Positions 34,884 through 43,572 of a stretch of 64,000 nucleotides of DNA are shown one piece after another. The notes under the pieces are model-generated. The model had not been told where the DNA came from, ran no database searches, and saw only the letters and a program-made list of their open reading frames with translations. Every line of letters starts with the position of its first letter. The first letter of the stretch is position 1. Origin of the DNA: an uncultured Flavobacteriaceae bacterium (lineage in GTDB: Bacteria; Bacteroidota; Bacteroidia; Flavobacteriales; Flavobacteriaceae); contig CANKZQ010000006.1 of the NCBI GenBank assembly GCA_947488345.1, positions 124,001 through 188,000 of the forward strand, read 5' to 3'. The position numbers were made by a program, and so were the translations under genes.

Positions 34884-35744
34884 ATGAATACAGAAAATTA
34901 TAAGGTCTCAACTAGAGTAACACTTCGAGAAATAGCGACAAAAGAGGTCAACAATTCCGCAAAGAAGAAATTAAAAAAAATAAGAAAACAAATTAGTGCA
35001 TTGCAAGACACTATGTATGCGCATGGTAAATATAGCATGTTAGTATGTTTGCAAGGAATGGATACTTCTGGTAAAGATAGTTTAATACGAGAGGTTTTTA
35101 AAGATGTGAATGCGCGAGGTGTTGTCGTTCATAGTTTTAAAGTACCGACCGATAAAGAGCTAAAACATGATTTTTTATGGCGACATTATATTGCGTTACC
35201 CGAACGTGGTAAGATAGGTGTGTTTAATCGTACCCATTATGAAAATGTACTTGTTACAAGAGTGCATCCAGGTTATATTATGGGCGAAAATATACCAGCT
35301 GTAAAGAGTGTAGACGATTTAAATGATACTTTTTATCATAATCGTATGGAGCATATCAATAATTTTGAAAAGCACATTACCGAAAACGGAACCATTATTT
35401 TAAAATTCTTTTTGCATCTTTCTAAAGAAGAACAAGGTAATAGATTGTTACGAAGAATAAATCTAAAAGAGAAAAACTGGAAATTTTCTGAAGGAGATTT
35501 AAAGGAAAGAAAATTGTGGGATCAATATCAAACATGTTATGAAGATGTTTTGAATAGAACCTCAAAGAAGAAAGCACCATGGTATATTGTCCCTGCAGAT
35601 GATAAACCAACTGCACGTTTAATCGTAGCAAATACTATCTTAGAAACACTTCAACAACATAAAGATATGAAAGAGCCTGTATTGGATGATGAAACCAAGG
35701 CAAGATTATCAGAATTTAAATCACAATTAGAAAGCGAACAATAA
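34884..35744 (+). CDS. Polyphosphate kinase 2 family phosphotransferase
   Basis: 286 residues. PPK2 signatures: Walker A GMDTSGKDSLIREVF, a lid-like segment with WRHYIALPERG, and Walker B IGVFNRTHYENVLVTRVHP. PPK2 enzymes transfer phosphate from polyphosphate to nucleotides; the single-domain type here most resembles the group acting on AMP and/or ADP. Cytoplasmic. Its stop overlaps the M28 peptidase start by one base (TAATG), so the two are cotranscribed, though a functional link is unclear. Confidence 0.88.
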   Translation: MNTENYKVSTRVTLREIATKEVNNSAKKKLKKIRKQISALQDTMYAHGKYSMLVCLQGMDTSGKDSLIREVFKDVNARGVVVHSFKVPTDKELKHDFLWRHYIALPERGKIGVFNRTHYENVLVTRVHPGYIMGENIPAVKSVDDLNDTFYHNRMEHINNFEKHITENGTIILKFFLHLSKEEQGNRLLRRINLKEKNWKFSEGDLKERKLWDQYQTCYEDVLNRTSKKKAPWYIVPADDKPTARLIVANTILETLQQHKDMKEPVLDDETKARLSEFKSQLESEQ

Positions 35745-37174
35745 TGAAGAACACACATTCGATTGGCATCCTTTTGATCAGTATACTATTTTATAGTTGT
35801 ACAAAACCTGTTGCTAAGCAAACCACAAGTAAAAAGGAGAGTAGTACAGTTCATAAAATAGATTCTACTCAAATTAGAAATATATTTACAGAAGCCCTGA
35901 CCAACGGCAATACTTATGCTTGGTTAGACCATCTATCAAATGAGATAGGAGCGAGGTTAGCGGGTTCTGAAGGTGACAAAAAAGCAGTTGCTTGGGGAAA
36001 GAAAGAATTGGAGAAATTAGGTCTAGATAGTGTTTGGTTACAACCTGTGACGGTTCCACATTGGGAGCGTGGTAAATCAGAAGTTGCGTATATAAAAACA
36101 AATGATGCTTCGATAGCTGTAAATATTTGCGCCTTAGGCGGGTCTATTGCAACTCCAGAAAATGGTATTACAGCCGAGGTTATTGAAGTGCAAAGTCTGA
36201 AAGAAGTCGAAGAACTCGGAGACAAAGTAAAGGGGAAAATTGTCTTTTACAATAGGCCAATGCCTGCGAGTAAGATTGAAACATTCAAAGCATATGGTGC
36301 AAGTGTTGATCAGCGATATAGTGGGGCGAGAGTGGCTGGTAAATATGGTGCAGTGGGAGCTATTGTACGTTCTATGAATTTAAGCCTTGACCCATATCCG
36401 CATACGGGTACCATGAGTTATGGTGATAATACGGATGGAGAAAAAATTCCTACAGCCGCCATAAGTACTAAATCATCTGAGGAATTACATACATTATTAG
36501 CAAAAAATAATGGAGAGGGTGTGAAATTTTACTTCAAGCAAAATTGTAAAACCTTACCCGATGCGCAGTCTTATAATGTTATTGGAGAGCTTAAAGGAAG
36601 TGAATTTTCAGATGAGATCATGGTTGTAGGTGGACATTTAGATTCATGGGATTTAGGCGATGGTTCACATGATGATGGAGCCGGAATCGTACAGTCAATG
36701 GAAGTACTGCGCCTTTTCAAAGAATTAAAAATTAGACCGAAACGTACCTTACGCGTTGTATTATTTGCTAATGAAGAAAATGGTCTCGCCGGAGGGAATG
36801 AATACGCCAGATTGGCGAAAGAAAATAATGAGAAACATGTGGTTGCTTTGGAATCTGATTCTGGCGGATTTACACCACGTGGATTTGGTTTTACCTGTAA
36901 TGATGACAATTATGAGCAAGTACAAAGTTGGAAGTCACTGTTTGAACCATATAACTTGCATATTTTCGCTCGAGGCGGAGGTGGGGCCGACATAGGGCCC
37001 CTAAAAACGGATGATAATGTAATCTTAGGTTTGCGACCTGATTCACAGCGTTATTTTGATTACCATCATACGTCTATTGATACCTTCGATAAGATCAATA
37101 AGCGAGAGTTAGAACTTGGCGCCGGAAGTATGGCCGCTATTATATACTTGTTTGACACCTACGGGATTAAATAA
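35744..37174 (+). CDS. M28-family metallopeptidase lipoprotein
   Basis: 476 residues with lipobox ILFYSCTKP (Cys 19). A PA-like insert (about 130-260) precedes the zinc peptidase core, whose ligands appear in VGGHLDSWDLG, HDDGAGI and FANEENGLAGG, with a late His in YFDYHHTSIDT. Such enzymes are aminopeptidases or carboxypeptidases of the cell envelope. The start overlaps the PPK2 stop and the 5'-nucleotidase-like gene follows after 9 bp. Confidence 0.9.
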   Translation: MKNTHSIGILLISILFYSCTKPVAKQTTSKKESSTVHKIDSTQIRNIFTEALTNGNTYAWLDHLSNEIGARLAGSEGDKKAVAWGKKELEKLGLDSVWLQPVTVPHWERGKSEVAYIKTNDASIAVNICALGGSIATPENGITAEVIEVQSLKEVEELGDKVKGKIVFYNRPMPASKIETFKAYGASVDQRYSGARVAGKYGAVGAIVRSMNLSLDPYPHTGTMSYGDNTDGEKIPTAAISTKSSEELHTLLAKNNGEGVKFYFKQNCKTLPDAQSYNVIGELKGSEFSDEIMVVGGHLDSWDLGDGSHDDGAGIVQSMEVLRLFKELKIRPKRTLRVVLFANEENGLAGGNEYARLAKENNEKHVVALESDSGGFTPRGFGFTCNDDNYEQVQSWKSLFEPYNLHIFARGGGGADIGPLKTDDNVILGLRPDSQRYFDYHHTSIDTFDKINKRELELGAGSMAAIIYLFDTYGIK

Positions 37175-37183
37175 TATAAGTTT

Positions 37184-38731
37184 ATGAATATTACGAGAAG
37201 TTTTTTTTCGATTGTAGGTGCTGTTTTACTGCTCTCGTGCAATAGCACCAAGCAAGCGTTAAACAACAGTAAAGTTGTTGATGATGGAAAGATTAGTTTT
37301 ACTTTTTTACAAGTAAATGATGTCTATGAAATCGCACCCTTAGCGGGCGGTAAAGAAGGAGGGATGGCAAGAATTGCAACACTGAAGAAAAACTTACTGA
37401 AAGAGAACCCAAATACATATGCATTTATGGCCGGTGACTTTTTGAGTCCATCATTGTTAGGAACCATTAAGTATAAAGGAAAACGTATCAAAGGCGAACA
37501 AATGATTGAGGTGATGAATACTGTAGGTTTCGAGCTAGCAGCGTTCGGAAATCATGAATTTGATCTAAGTAAAGGAGAGTTACAGCAACGCTTAAACGAG
37601 TCTGAGTTTGCTTGGACTTCAGCGAACGTACGTCAAAAATTTTGCGGGGATACCTTTCCTTTTTTTAAGAAAAAAAATGGGATCAAAGAATTTGTTTCAG
37701 ACACACATATTATTGAAGCGAAAGATGCAGATGGAACGCAAATTAAAATAGGTCTGTTTAGCGTAACCCTGCCGTCAAACCCACAGAGTTACGTGGCATA
37801 TACAGATATCTATGTGCAAGCAAAACGGGCATATGAAAGTTTAAAAAAGGAAGCTGATATTGTTTTCGGCTTAACGCATGTAAAATTAGAGGAGGATAAG
37901 AAAATTGCGGAATTGCTAGGTGATATTCCTTTGATCATGGGAGGTCATGAACATACCAATATGCTTATCGAAGTAGGAACTACAAAGATTGCGAAGGCAG
38001 ATGCAAATGCAAAAACTGCCTATATACATCGCGTTGAGTATGATAAAAAAACGAAATCATATCATATAAAATCAGAATTAAAACCGATTACCGATAAGCT
38101 GGCTAACGACTTGGCTGCGCAAAAAGTGGTTGATAAATGGAATACTATTTTAAATGAGGAGATTAAAGAAATTGTATCAAACCCTAATGATGTTATTTTC
38201 AATGCGAAGACGCCACTTGATGGAAGGGATACACCCATACGAAGCGTACAAACAAATTTAGGGCAATTGATTGCTAGATCGATGTCGTATGGTTTTGACG
38301 ATACCGTAGATTGTGCACTGGTAAATGGCGGCTCTATTCGTATTGATGATCAATTAAAGGGAGATATTAATAGTTTAGATATTTTTAGAGTCTTGCCTTT
38401 CGGCGGAGGAATTCTAAAAGTAGAGATGAAAGGAAATCTCTTGAAGCAAGTACTCGATGCTGGAGTGGCAAGAGCGGGCACTGGAGCCTATCTTCAAAGA
38501 TATCTCGCAGAATTCGACACGACAGGCAATTCTTGGATGATCAACAATGTACCGCTCGATACCGAGAAAATTTACACAGTGGCTTTTAGTGATTATTTAC
38601 TAAAAGGTTTCGATATTCCGTTCCTAAAACCTGATAATGAAGGTGTTTTAAAAGTGCACACTCCTACAAACGATGAGGTTGGTTCAGACATTAGAAAAAC
38701 AATTATCACCTATCTTAAATCTATCAAGTAG
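37184..38731 (+). CDS. 5'-nucleotidase/UshA-type metallophosphatase lipoprotein
   Basis: 515 residues with lipobox VLLLSCNST (Cys 19). The calcineurin-like domain has GDFLSPS, FGNHEFDLS and GGHEHTNM, and the C-terminal nucleotide-binding domain has NGGSIRID and the FRVLPFGGG region. The first metal motif reads QVNDVYEI: Tyr stands where D-x-H enzymes have His, so the metal site may differ. Likely an envelope nucleotidase salvaging nucleosides and phosphate. Third gene of the PPK2-M28-nucleotidase operon. Confidence 0.87.
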   Translation: MNITRSFFSIVGAVLLLSCNSTKQALNNSKVVDDGKISFTFLQVNDVYEIAPLAGGKEGGMARIATLKKNLLKENPNTYAFMAGDFLSPSLLGTIKYKGKRIKGEQMIEVMNTVGFELAAFGNHEFDLSKGELQQRLNESEFAWTSANVRQKFCGDTFPFFKKKNGIKEFVSDTHIIEAKDADGTQIKIGLFSVTLPSNPQSYVAYTDIYVQAKRAYESLKKEADIVFGLTHVKLEEDKKIAELLGDIPLIMGGHEHTNMLIEVGTTKIAKADANAKTAYIHRVEYDKKTKSYHIKSELKPITDKLANDLAAQKVVDKWNTILNEEIKEIVSNPNDVIFNAKTPLDGRDTPIRSVQTNLGQLIARSMSYGFDDTVDCALVNGGSIRIDDQLKGDINSLDIFRVLPFGGGILKVEMKGNLLKQVLDAGVARAGTGAYLQRYLAEFDTTGNSWMINNVPLDTEKIYTVAFSDYLLKGFDIPFLKPDNEGVLKVHTPTNDEVGSDIRKTIITYLKSIK

Positions 38732-38765
38732 AAATTATTTTATTGTAAATCAGTCGCTTGTAACT

Positions 38766-38788
38766 TTATTTAAAATTAATCTAAATAA
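38766..38788. promoter_or_regulatory. Operator-like motif 1 (TTATTTA-N9-TAAATAA)
   Basis: Perfect inverted half-sites, extendable by one base each side, 27 bp upstream of the -7 element of the porin gene and so over its -33 region. The same motif recurs at 38840 and 40105. Confidence 0.65.
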
Positions 38789-38814
38789 ACCTTTTTTTAA
38801 TTCATTACCATTTT

Positions 38815-38822
38815 TATATTTG
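38815..38822 (+). promoter_or_regulatory. Promoter -7 element TATATTTG for the porin gene
   Basis: An exact TAnnTTTG match followed by GCACC, 48 bp before the start codon, lying between two operator-like motifs. Confidence 0.65.
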
Positions 38823-38839
38823 CACCTTCAAATAATTTA

Positions 38840-38862
38840 CTATTTATATTCAGTCTAAATAA
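38840..38862. promoter_or_regulatory. Operator-like motif 2 (CTATTTA-N9-TAAATAA)
   Basis: The second copy, with one mismatch in the left half-site. It lies downstream of the predicted transcription start and 7 bp before the porin ATG, a position suited to repression. Confidence 0.6.
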
Positions 38863-38869
38863 AAATACA

Positions 38870-40033
38870 ATGAACAAGACAAAAGTTTTAGTACTTACCA
38901 TTTTATTCGCCACAATTTCTTATGCGCAAACCGTTCCAGATTCACTAAGTATGAATCCTCAAACACAAATCAATGCGGCTCAGCGTATTTTAACGGGTAA
39001 TATCAATACTGGGGTAACTGTTGGAGGTTATGGAGAGGTATTATATAATCAGCCAGAAGGAGATAATGGGGAAATTGACGTACAACGTTTGGTCTTGTTA
39101 TTTGGATACAAATTTAATGATAAAGTTCAGTTCGTAACGGAGGTAGAATTAGAACATGTAAACGAAGTTTTTGTTGAGCAAGCTTTTGTGCAATATAGCC
39201 TTAATGATAATGTAAATTTGCGTGCTGGATTGATGCTAGTACCGATGGGAATTGTCAATGAATATCATGAACCGACAACGTTCAATGGCGTTGAAAGACC
39301 AAGTATTGATGCGTCAATCGTACCTTCTACATGGAGAGAAATTGGATTCGGTGTTGCGGGTCGATTCGATGATATTTCGCTACGTTATCAAGCATATGTA
39401 ATGAATGGTTTTGCGTCTGTTAATGGAAGTAAAGTATTGGGAGGTTCTAACGGTTTAAGAAATGGACGTCAAAAAGGAATTAGATCAACAATAAATAAAC
39501 CAACATTTTCTGCGAAGCTAGATCACTATGGTATTCAAGGCTTGCGCTTAGGACTTGCAGGATATGTGGGCCGAACACAAGCCGAAGATGATATTGATGC
39601 ACTCGAGGGTACCGACGTTGGTATTGCGATGGTTGGTTTAGATGCACGCTATGCTTTTCAACGTTTTACGGCGAGAGGTCAGTTTATAAATGCCTCTATT
39701 TCTGATACGGAGGCGTATAATGTCAGAAATAATGCACAATTAGGAAGTACACTACGTGGCTGGTATTTGGAAGCCGGATATAATTTATTACCGCAAACAA
39801 AAAAACAACGATTATTTGCTTTTGCTAGATATGAAGACTACGACACGCACGCATCTGTAGATGGAGATCTATTGAGGAATTTGGCTTATGATAGGGATGA
39901 ATGGACCTTCGGTTTGAGTTATCATATTGCACCAGGTGCTGTTGTAAAAGCAGATTATCAAATAAAGGATAATGCATTAACAAATAATGACGTCAAGAAT
40001 CAATTAAATTTTGGTGTAGGCGTTTGGTTCTAA
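38870..40033 (+). CDS. Outer-membrane porin-like beta-barrel protein
   Basis: 387 residues with signal peptide MNKTKVLVLTILFATISYAQ. The remainder shows alternating beta-strands with aromatic girdles (VGGYGEVLYNQ, FVTEVELEHVNEVFVEQAFVQY, GWYLEAGYNLLPQ) ending in the aromatic residue of LNFGVGVWF, typical of outer-membrane barrels related to phosphate-selective porins. Two operator-like motifs shared with the feo operon flank its promoter, so it is probably part of the same iron or metal regulon and may admit metal ions. Confidence 0.8.
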   Translation: MNKTKVLVLTILFATISYAQTVPDSLSMNPQTQINAAQRILTGNINTGVTVGGYGEVLYNQPEGDNGEIDVQRLVLLFGYKFNDKVQFVTEVELEHVNEVFVEQAFVQYSLNDNVNLRAGLMLVPMGIVNEYHEPTTFNGVERPSIDASIVPSTWREIGFGVAGRFDDISLRYQAYVMNGFASVNGSKVLGGSNGLRNGRQKGIRSTINKPTFSAKLDHYGIQGLRLGLAGYVGRTQAEDDIDALEGTDVGIAMVGLDARYAFQRFTARGQFINASISDTEAYNVRNNAQLGSTLRGWYLEAGYNLLPQTKKQRLFAFARYEDYDTHASVDGDLLRNLAYDRDEWTFGLSYHIAPGAVVKADYQIKDNALTNNDVKNQLNFGVGVWF

Positions 40034-40104
40034 TGTAAGTTGATTTGGTTAGGTGAAGAGCTGATTTTAAACTTTTTTAAGTTTGATTTCAGCTTTTCTT
40101 AATT

Positions 40105-40127
40105 TTATTTAGATTTATTATAAATAA
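40105..40127. promoter_or_regulatory. Operator-like motif 3 (TTATTTA-N9-TAAATAA) at the feo operon
   Basis: Perfect half-sites identical to motif 1, ending 5 bp before the -7 element of the FMN-binding gene and so within its promoter core. A DtxR- or Fur-type repressor is the natural candidate. Confidence 0.65.
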
Positions 40128-40132
40128 ATATT

Positions 40133-40140
40133 TATTTTTG
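40133..40140 (+). promoter_or_regulatory. Promoter -7 element TATTTTTG of the feo operon
   Basis: An exact TAnnTTTG match only 4 bp before the start codon of the FMN-binding protein gene, implying a leaderless or nearly leaderless mRNA. Confidence 0.55.
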
Positions 40141-40144
40141 TGGT

Positions 40145-40681
40145 ATGAAATCAGTAAAAGTTTTTCTAGTTGTTGTATTGACTGTTTCTTTAGGATTCAT
40201 GTCCTTCACAGTGCCTTCGAAATTGCAAAAGAAAATAGCCAAAGAAATCAAAGCTGTTTTTAGTGTAGAAACATATACTTTAAATGAAATTGAGATTGCT
40301 GATTCTATCAATAGTAAACTGTCATCGAAGATTCATAAAAACAAATTGTTTAAGATCATGTTAGATGATGATCTCTTAGGATACGCTTTCGTTGATAAAG
40401 CACCTAGCAAGACAGATGAGTTTGATTATTTAGTATTGTTCGATAAAGACTTAATTATCAAAAAAGCCAAAATATTAATTTACAGAGAGGACTATGGAGG
40501 AGAGATTGGTAGCAAACGTTGGTTAAAGCAATTTGTTGGCAAAAAATGCAAAGATAGGTTGATCTATGAAAAAGATATCATCGCGATTTCTGGAGCGACA
40601 ATTTCGGCCAATTCTATGACAATCGCAGTGAATAAGCTATTGCAATCAGTAAGTGAACTTCAAGAGCATAAGGTGTTATAA
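40145..40681 (+). CDS. Secreted FMN-binding domain protein
   Basis: 178 residues with an N-terminal signal sequence (about 1-23). The C-terminal FMN-binding domain carries SGATIS (149-154), matching the motif in which Thr or Ser receives a covalent FMN in NqrC/RnfG-like domains. A periplasmic flavoprotein next to FeoAB would fit reduction of ferric to ferrous iron before Feo uptake. That role is inferred from context. First gene of the feo operon, directly behind operator-like motif 3. Confidence 0.82.
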   Translation: MKSVKVFLVVVLTVSLGFMSFTVPSKLQKKIAKEIKAVFSVETYTLNEIEIADSINSKLSSKIHKNKLFKIMLDDDLLGYAFVDKAPSKTDEFDYLVLFDKDLIIKKAKILIYREDYGGEIGSKRWLKQFVGKKCKDRLIYEKDIIAISGATISANSMTIAVNKLLQSVSELQEHKVL

Positions 40682-40685
40682 TCAT

Positions 40686-41177
40686 ATGCAATTAAACGGT
40701 TTACTTGGTACTTTTCCCAAAGAAATTAAACTCCTTATCGGAACCTTTCTCGTCGTACTAAGTGTTGGTTTTTACACTGGTTTGTTGTTTGTTAACGAAA
40801 CATCCTCAGGCAAACCCAATGGTATTGAAGAACATTATTTAGGAAATGAAGCTGTAGAAGATGCTCCTGTAATGAAATTCAAAAAATCTCAAAAGGAGAT
40901 GCTAACTACAGTACATACACATATATTATCGATGTCTTTTATTTTCTTTCTACTCGGAATCATCTTGCTTACCACTAAATTGAATGCCAAACTGAAGTTA
41001 TTTTTGATGCTTGAGCCCTTTGCTTCTGTACTGTTAACATTTGGAGGTATTTATTTTTTATGGACAGGTGTAACCTGGTTCAAATATATTGTGATGTTTT
41101 CAGGGTTCTTAATGACAGCGACCTATACAACATCAGTACTTATTGTTTTTTCTCAATTACTAAAAAAGAAAGTATAA
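40686..41177 (+). CDS. Four-TM protein with HxH motif, feo-associated
   Basis: 163 residues from the ATG at 40686; the longer frame from 40653 overlaps the upstream gene and is unlikely. Predicted TM helices lie at about 15-36, 78-97, 103-127 and 133-157, with a charged extracytoplasmic segment between the first two. TTVHTHILSMS places His 77 and His 79 at the start of TM2, possible haem or metal ligands. It could pass electrons to the adjacent FMN protein, but no known family is recognised. Confidence 0.75.
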   Translation: MQLNGLLGTFPKEIKLLIGTFLVVLSVGFYTGLLFVNETSSGKPNGIEEHYLGNEAVEDAPVMKFKKSQKEMLTTVHTHILSMSFIFFLLGIILLTTKLNAKLKLFLMLEPFASVLLTFGGIYFLWTGVTWFKYIVMFSGFLMTATYTTSVLIVFSQLLKKKV

Positions 41178-41178
41178 T

Positions 41179-41406
41179 ATGGCGTTGACAATAGCTGACT
41201 TATCAAAAGGAGAAAAGGCCATTATTAAACATTTTATAGCCACCAATATCCCTTTAAAATTGATAGAAATGGGATGCATAGAAGGGAACTCGGTAGAACT
41301 GGTGCAGAGAGCCCCCTTGAAAGATCCCTTATACTTAAATATAAATGGTACTTACTTAGCCATCCGCAAAGAAATTGCCGCTCAAATTAGCATCGAAAAA
41401 TTATGA
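41179..41406 (+). CDS. feoA: FeoA ferrous-iron transport accessory protein
   Basis: 75 residues with the SH3-like FeoA fold: IADLSKGEKAIIKHF, a conserved LIEMGCIEGNSVELV segment, and the C-terminal LAIRKEIAAQI strand. FeoA helps the FeoB transporter. Here it is a separate gene, whereas many Bacteroidota have FeoA fused to FeoB. The stop overlaps the feoB start by four bases (ATGA), and it starts 1 bp after the four-TM gene, so all are coupled. Confidence 0.92.
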   Translation: MALTIADLSKGEKAIIKHFIATNIPLKLIEMGCIEGNSVELVQRAPLKDPLYLNINGTYLAIRKEIAAQISIEKL

Positions 41407-43373
41407 GTGAGCGTTTAAAAGTTGCGTTAATTGGAAACCCCAATACAGGAAAAACATCTCTGTTTAATGTGCTCACTGGGTTGAATCAGAAAGTGGGAAA
41501 TTATCCTGGAATTACGGTCGATAAAAAAGTTGGTACTACCAAATTGTCGTCAAAGGTAAAAGCTGAGGTGATAGATTTACCAGGATCCTATAGTTTGAAC
41601 CCAAGTTCTTTAGATGAAGATATTGCGGTAAAAGTACTTTCCGATACCAATAACCCAAACTATCCAGACGTAGTTGTAGTGGTGGCAGATGTTGAAAATT
41701 TGAAGCGCAATTTATTATTATATACCCAAGTTAAGGATTTGGGAATGCCTACGATTCTTGCCATCAATATGGAGGATCAAATGAAATCTAAAGGAATTTC
41801 TATTGATATTGAATCTTTAGAAAAAGATCTAGAAACTAAAATAGCCCTGATAAGTTCAAAACGTAACAAAGGTATTTTCAAACTAAAAGAGCTCATTTTA
41901 AATTATAAACAATTACCGCTAGCCCCTTGTTTCAAGACATTCGAGAGTCTCCTTGACAAGAATGATATACAAGAAAAACAACAAAAGCATCGAGAAACGA
42001 TCAAACGATACCAATTTCTTACCGAGGTATTAAATAAGTCATACGGTATTGATACAAGTCAGGTGAAGAATTTGCGAAGTAGACTTGATGGCGTACTCAC
42101 TCATCACATTGGTGGGTATATCATTTTCTTTTCTGTCTTATTTTTGATCTTTCAAGGCTTATTTTCTTGGTCTGAAGGACCAATGGATTTCATCGACGCT
42201 TCTTTCGCTTCGCTGAGTGAATGGGTGAAAGCGGTGATGCCATCTGGCGTTTTTACCAATTTGTTGGCAGAAGGTGTGATTCCAGGTATTGGAGGGGTTG
42301 TGATTTTTATTCCACAAATTGCTTTCTTGTTTCTCTTTCTATCGATTTTAGAAGAGAGTGGTTATATGAGCAGGGTTGTCTTTTTAATGGATCGAATCAT
42401 GAAAAAATTTGGATTGAGCGGTAAGAGTGTCGTTCCGTTAATTTCTGGTACAGCCTGTGCCATTCCGGCAATAATGGCAGCGAGAAATATAGAAAGTTGG
42501 AAAGAGCGTTTGATTACTATTTTAGTCACGCCATTTACAACATGCTCGGCAAGAATACCGGTATATGCTATTATCATTAGCTTGGTAATTCCGAACGAAC
42601 GTGTACTCGGCGGGCTCATAAATTTACAGGGTTTGACCTTAATGCTCTTGTATTTATTAGGTTTTGTGACGGCAATACTAGCGGCTTATGTGTTGGATAA
42701 AGTATTAAAAATACAATCAAAGTCATATTTCGTAATTGAAATGCCAGATTATAAATTGCCCTTATTAAAAAATGTATTTTATCATGTGGTAGAAAAGACA
42801 AAGGCGTTCGTTTTTGAAGCGGGTAAAATCATCTTGGCTATTTCTATCTTATTATGGGTGCTAGCGTCATATGGACCAGGTGACGATTTTAATAAGGCCG
42901 AAGAAATTGTGAAGCGTGAATATGCCGAATTATCGGAAGTCGAATTGAATGCGAAAATAGCCTCCCAAAAATTAGAAAACTCTTATATCGGAATATTAGG
43001 AAAAACGATCGAACCAGTGATACGCCCATTAGGGTATGATTGGAAAATTGGAATTGCTTTGATTACCTCATTTGCGGCAAGAGAAGTGTTCGTTGGTACG
43101 TTAGCAACGATTTATAGCGTTGGTTCGGAAGAAGAAATATCGATCAAAAATAAAATGAAAAAGGAAGTACATGCGACAACGATGAAACCCGTTTATAATT
43201 TTGCATCTGGTATTTCATTACTCCTCTTTTATGCTTTTGCCATGCAATGTATGAGTACAGTCGCTATTGTAAAAAGAGAAACCAATAGCTGGCAATGGCC
43301 AATGGTACAGTTATTCGGAATGACTATCTTTGCCTATGTTTCAGCTTTCGTAGCTTTTCAATTCTTAAACTAA
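41403..43373 (+). CDS. feoB: Ferrous iron transporter FeoB
   Basis: 656 residues: an N-terminal G domain (GNPNTGKTS G1, DLPGSYSLNP G3, NMEDQM G4-like), a helical GDI region to about 220, then two Gate domains of TM helices. Conserved core features include GGVVIFIPQIAFLFLFLSILEE, SGYMSRV and CAIPAIMAARN, and Cys in MQCMSTVAIV near the C-terminus. It imports Fe2+ across the inner membrane. The operator-like motif at 40105 suggests iron control. Confidence 0.95.
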   Translation: MSERLKVALIGNPNTGKTSLFNVLTGLNQKVGNYPGITVDKKVGTTKLSSKVKAEVIDLPGSYSLNPSSLDEDIAVKVLSDTNNPNYPDVVVVVADVENLKRNLLLYTQVKDLGMPTILAINMEDQMKSKGISIDIESLEKDLETKIALISSKRNKGIFKLKELILNYKQLPLAPCFKTFESLLDKNDIQEKQQKHRETIKRYQFLTEVLNKSYGIDTSQVKNLRSRLDGVLTHHIGGYIIFFSVLFLIFQGLFSWSEGPMDFIDASFASLSEWVKAVMPSGVFTNLLAEGVIPGIGGVVIFIPQIAFLFLFLSILEESGYMSRVVFLMDRIMKKFGLSGKSVVPLISGTACAIPAIMAARNIESWKERLITILVTPFTTCSARIPVYAIIISLVIPNERVLGGLINLQGLTLMLLYLLGFVTAILAAYVLDKVLKIQSKSYFVIEMPDYKLPLLKNVFYHVVEKTKAFVFEAGKIILAISILLWVLASYGPGDDFNKAEEIVKREYAELSEVELNAKIASQKLENSYIGILGKTIEPVIRPLGYDWKIGIALITSFAAREVFVGTLATIYSVGSEEEISIKNKMKKEVHATTMKPVYNFASGISLLLFYAFAMQCMSTVAIVKRETNSWQWPMVQLFGMTIFAYVSAFVAFQFLN

Positions 43374-43376
43374 CAT

Positions 43377-43502
43377 ATGGAAATTCTTCAAAACATATTA
43401 GTTGCTTTATCGACTCTTCTCGCTTTATGGATCTTGTATGCGAAGTTCTTTAAAAGAGAAAAGAAAGCCAAAAGCTGTGGTCATGATAATTGTGGTTGTT
43501 AG
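43377..43502 (+). CDS. FeoB-associated Cys-rich small membrane protein
   Basis: A 41-residue ORF with one TM helix (residues 4-22) then a basic stretch KREKKAK and a C-terminal Cys cluster CGHDNCGC. This architecture matches the small Cys-rich membrane proteins commonly found after feoB and thought to support FeoB function, perhaps by binding iron or an Fe-S cluster. It starts 3 bp after the feoB stop and ends the operon. Confidence 0.82.
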   Translation: MEILQNILVALSTLLALWILYAKFFKREKKAKSCGHDNCGC

Positions 43503-43539
43503 TTTTCTGCTTTTAACTTAATTCTTACTTATTTATTAG

Positions 43540-43547
43540 TATATTTG
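43540..43547 (+). promoter_or_regulatory. Promoter -7 element TATATTTG for guaB
   Basis: An exact TAnnTTTG match 25 bp before the guaB start codon. Confidence 0.6.
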
Positions 43548-43550
43548 TTC

Positions 43551-43569
43551 GCAATTAAATTTTAATTGC
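43551..43569 (+). promoter_or_regulatory. Palindrome in the guaB leader
   Basis: GCAATTAAA-T-TTTAATTGC is a perfect 9+1+9 palindrome beginning at about the predicted transcription start and ending 3 bp before the ATG. It could be an operator or a hairpin hiding the start codon. Confidence 0.5.
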
Positions 43570-43572
43570 AAA

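Noticed and set aside
41403-41406. feoA/feoB overlap as a frameshift or split fusion
   Set aside because: An ATGA overlap with complete domains on both sides is ordinary translational coupling.
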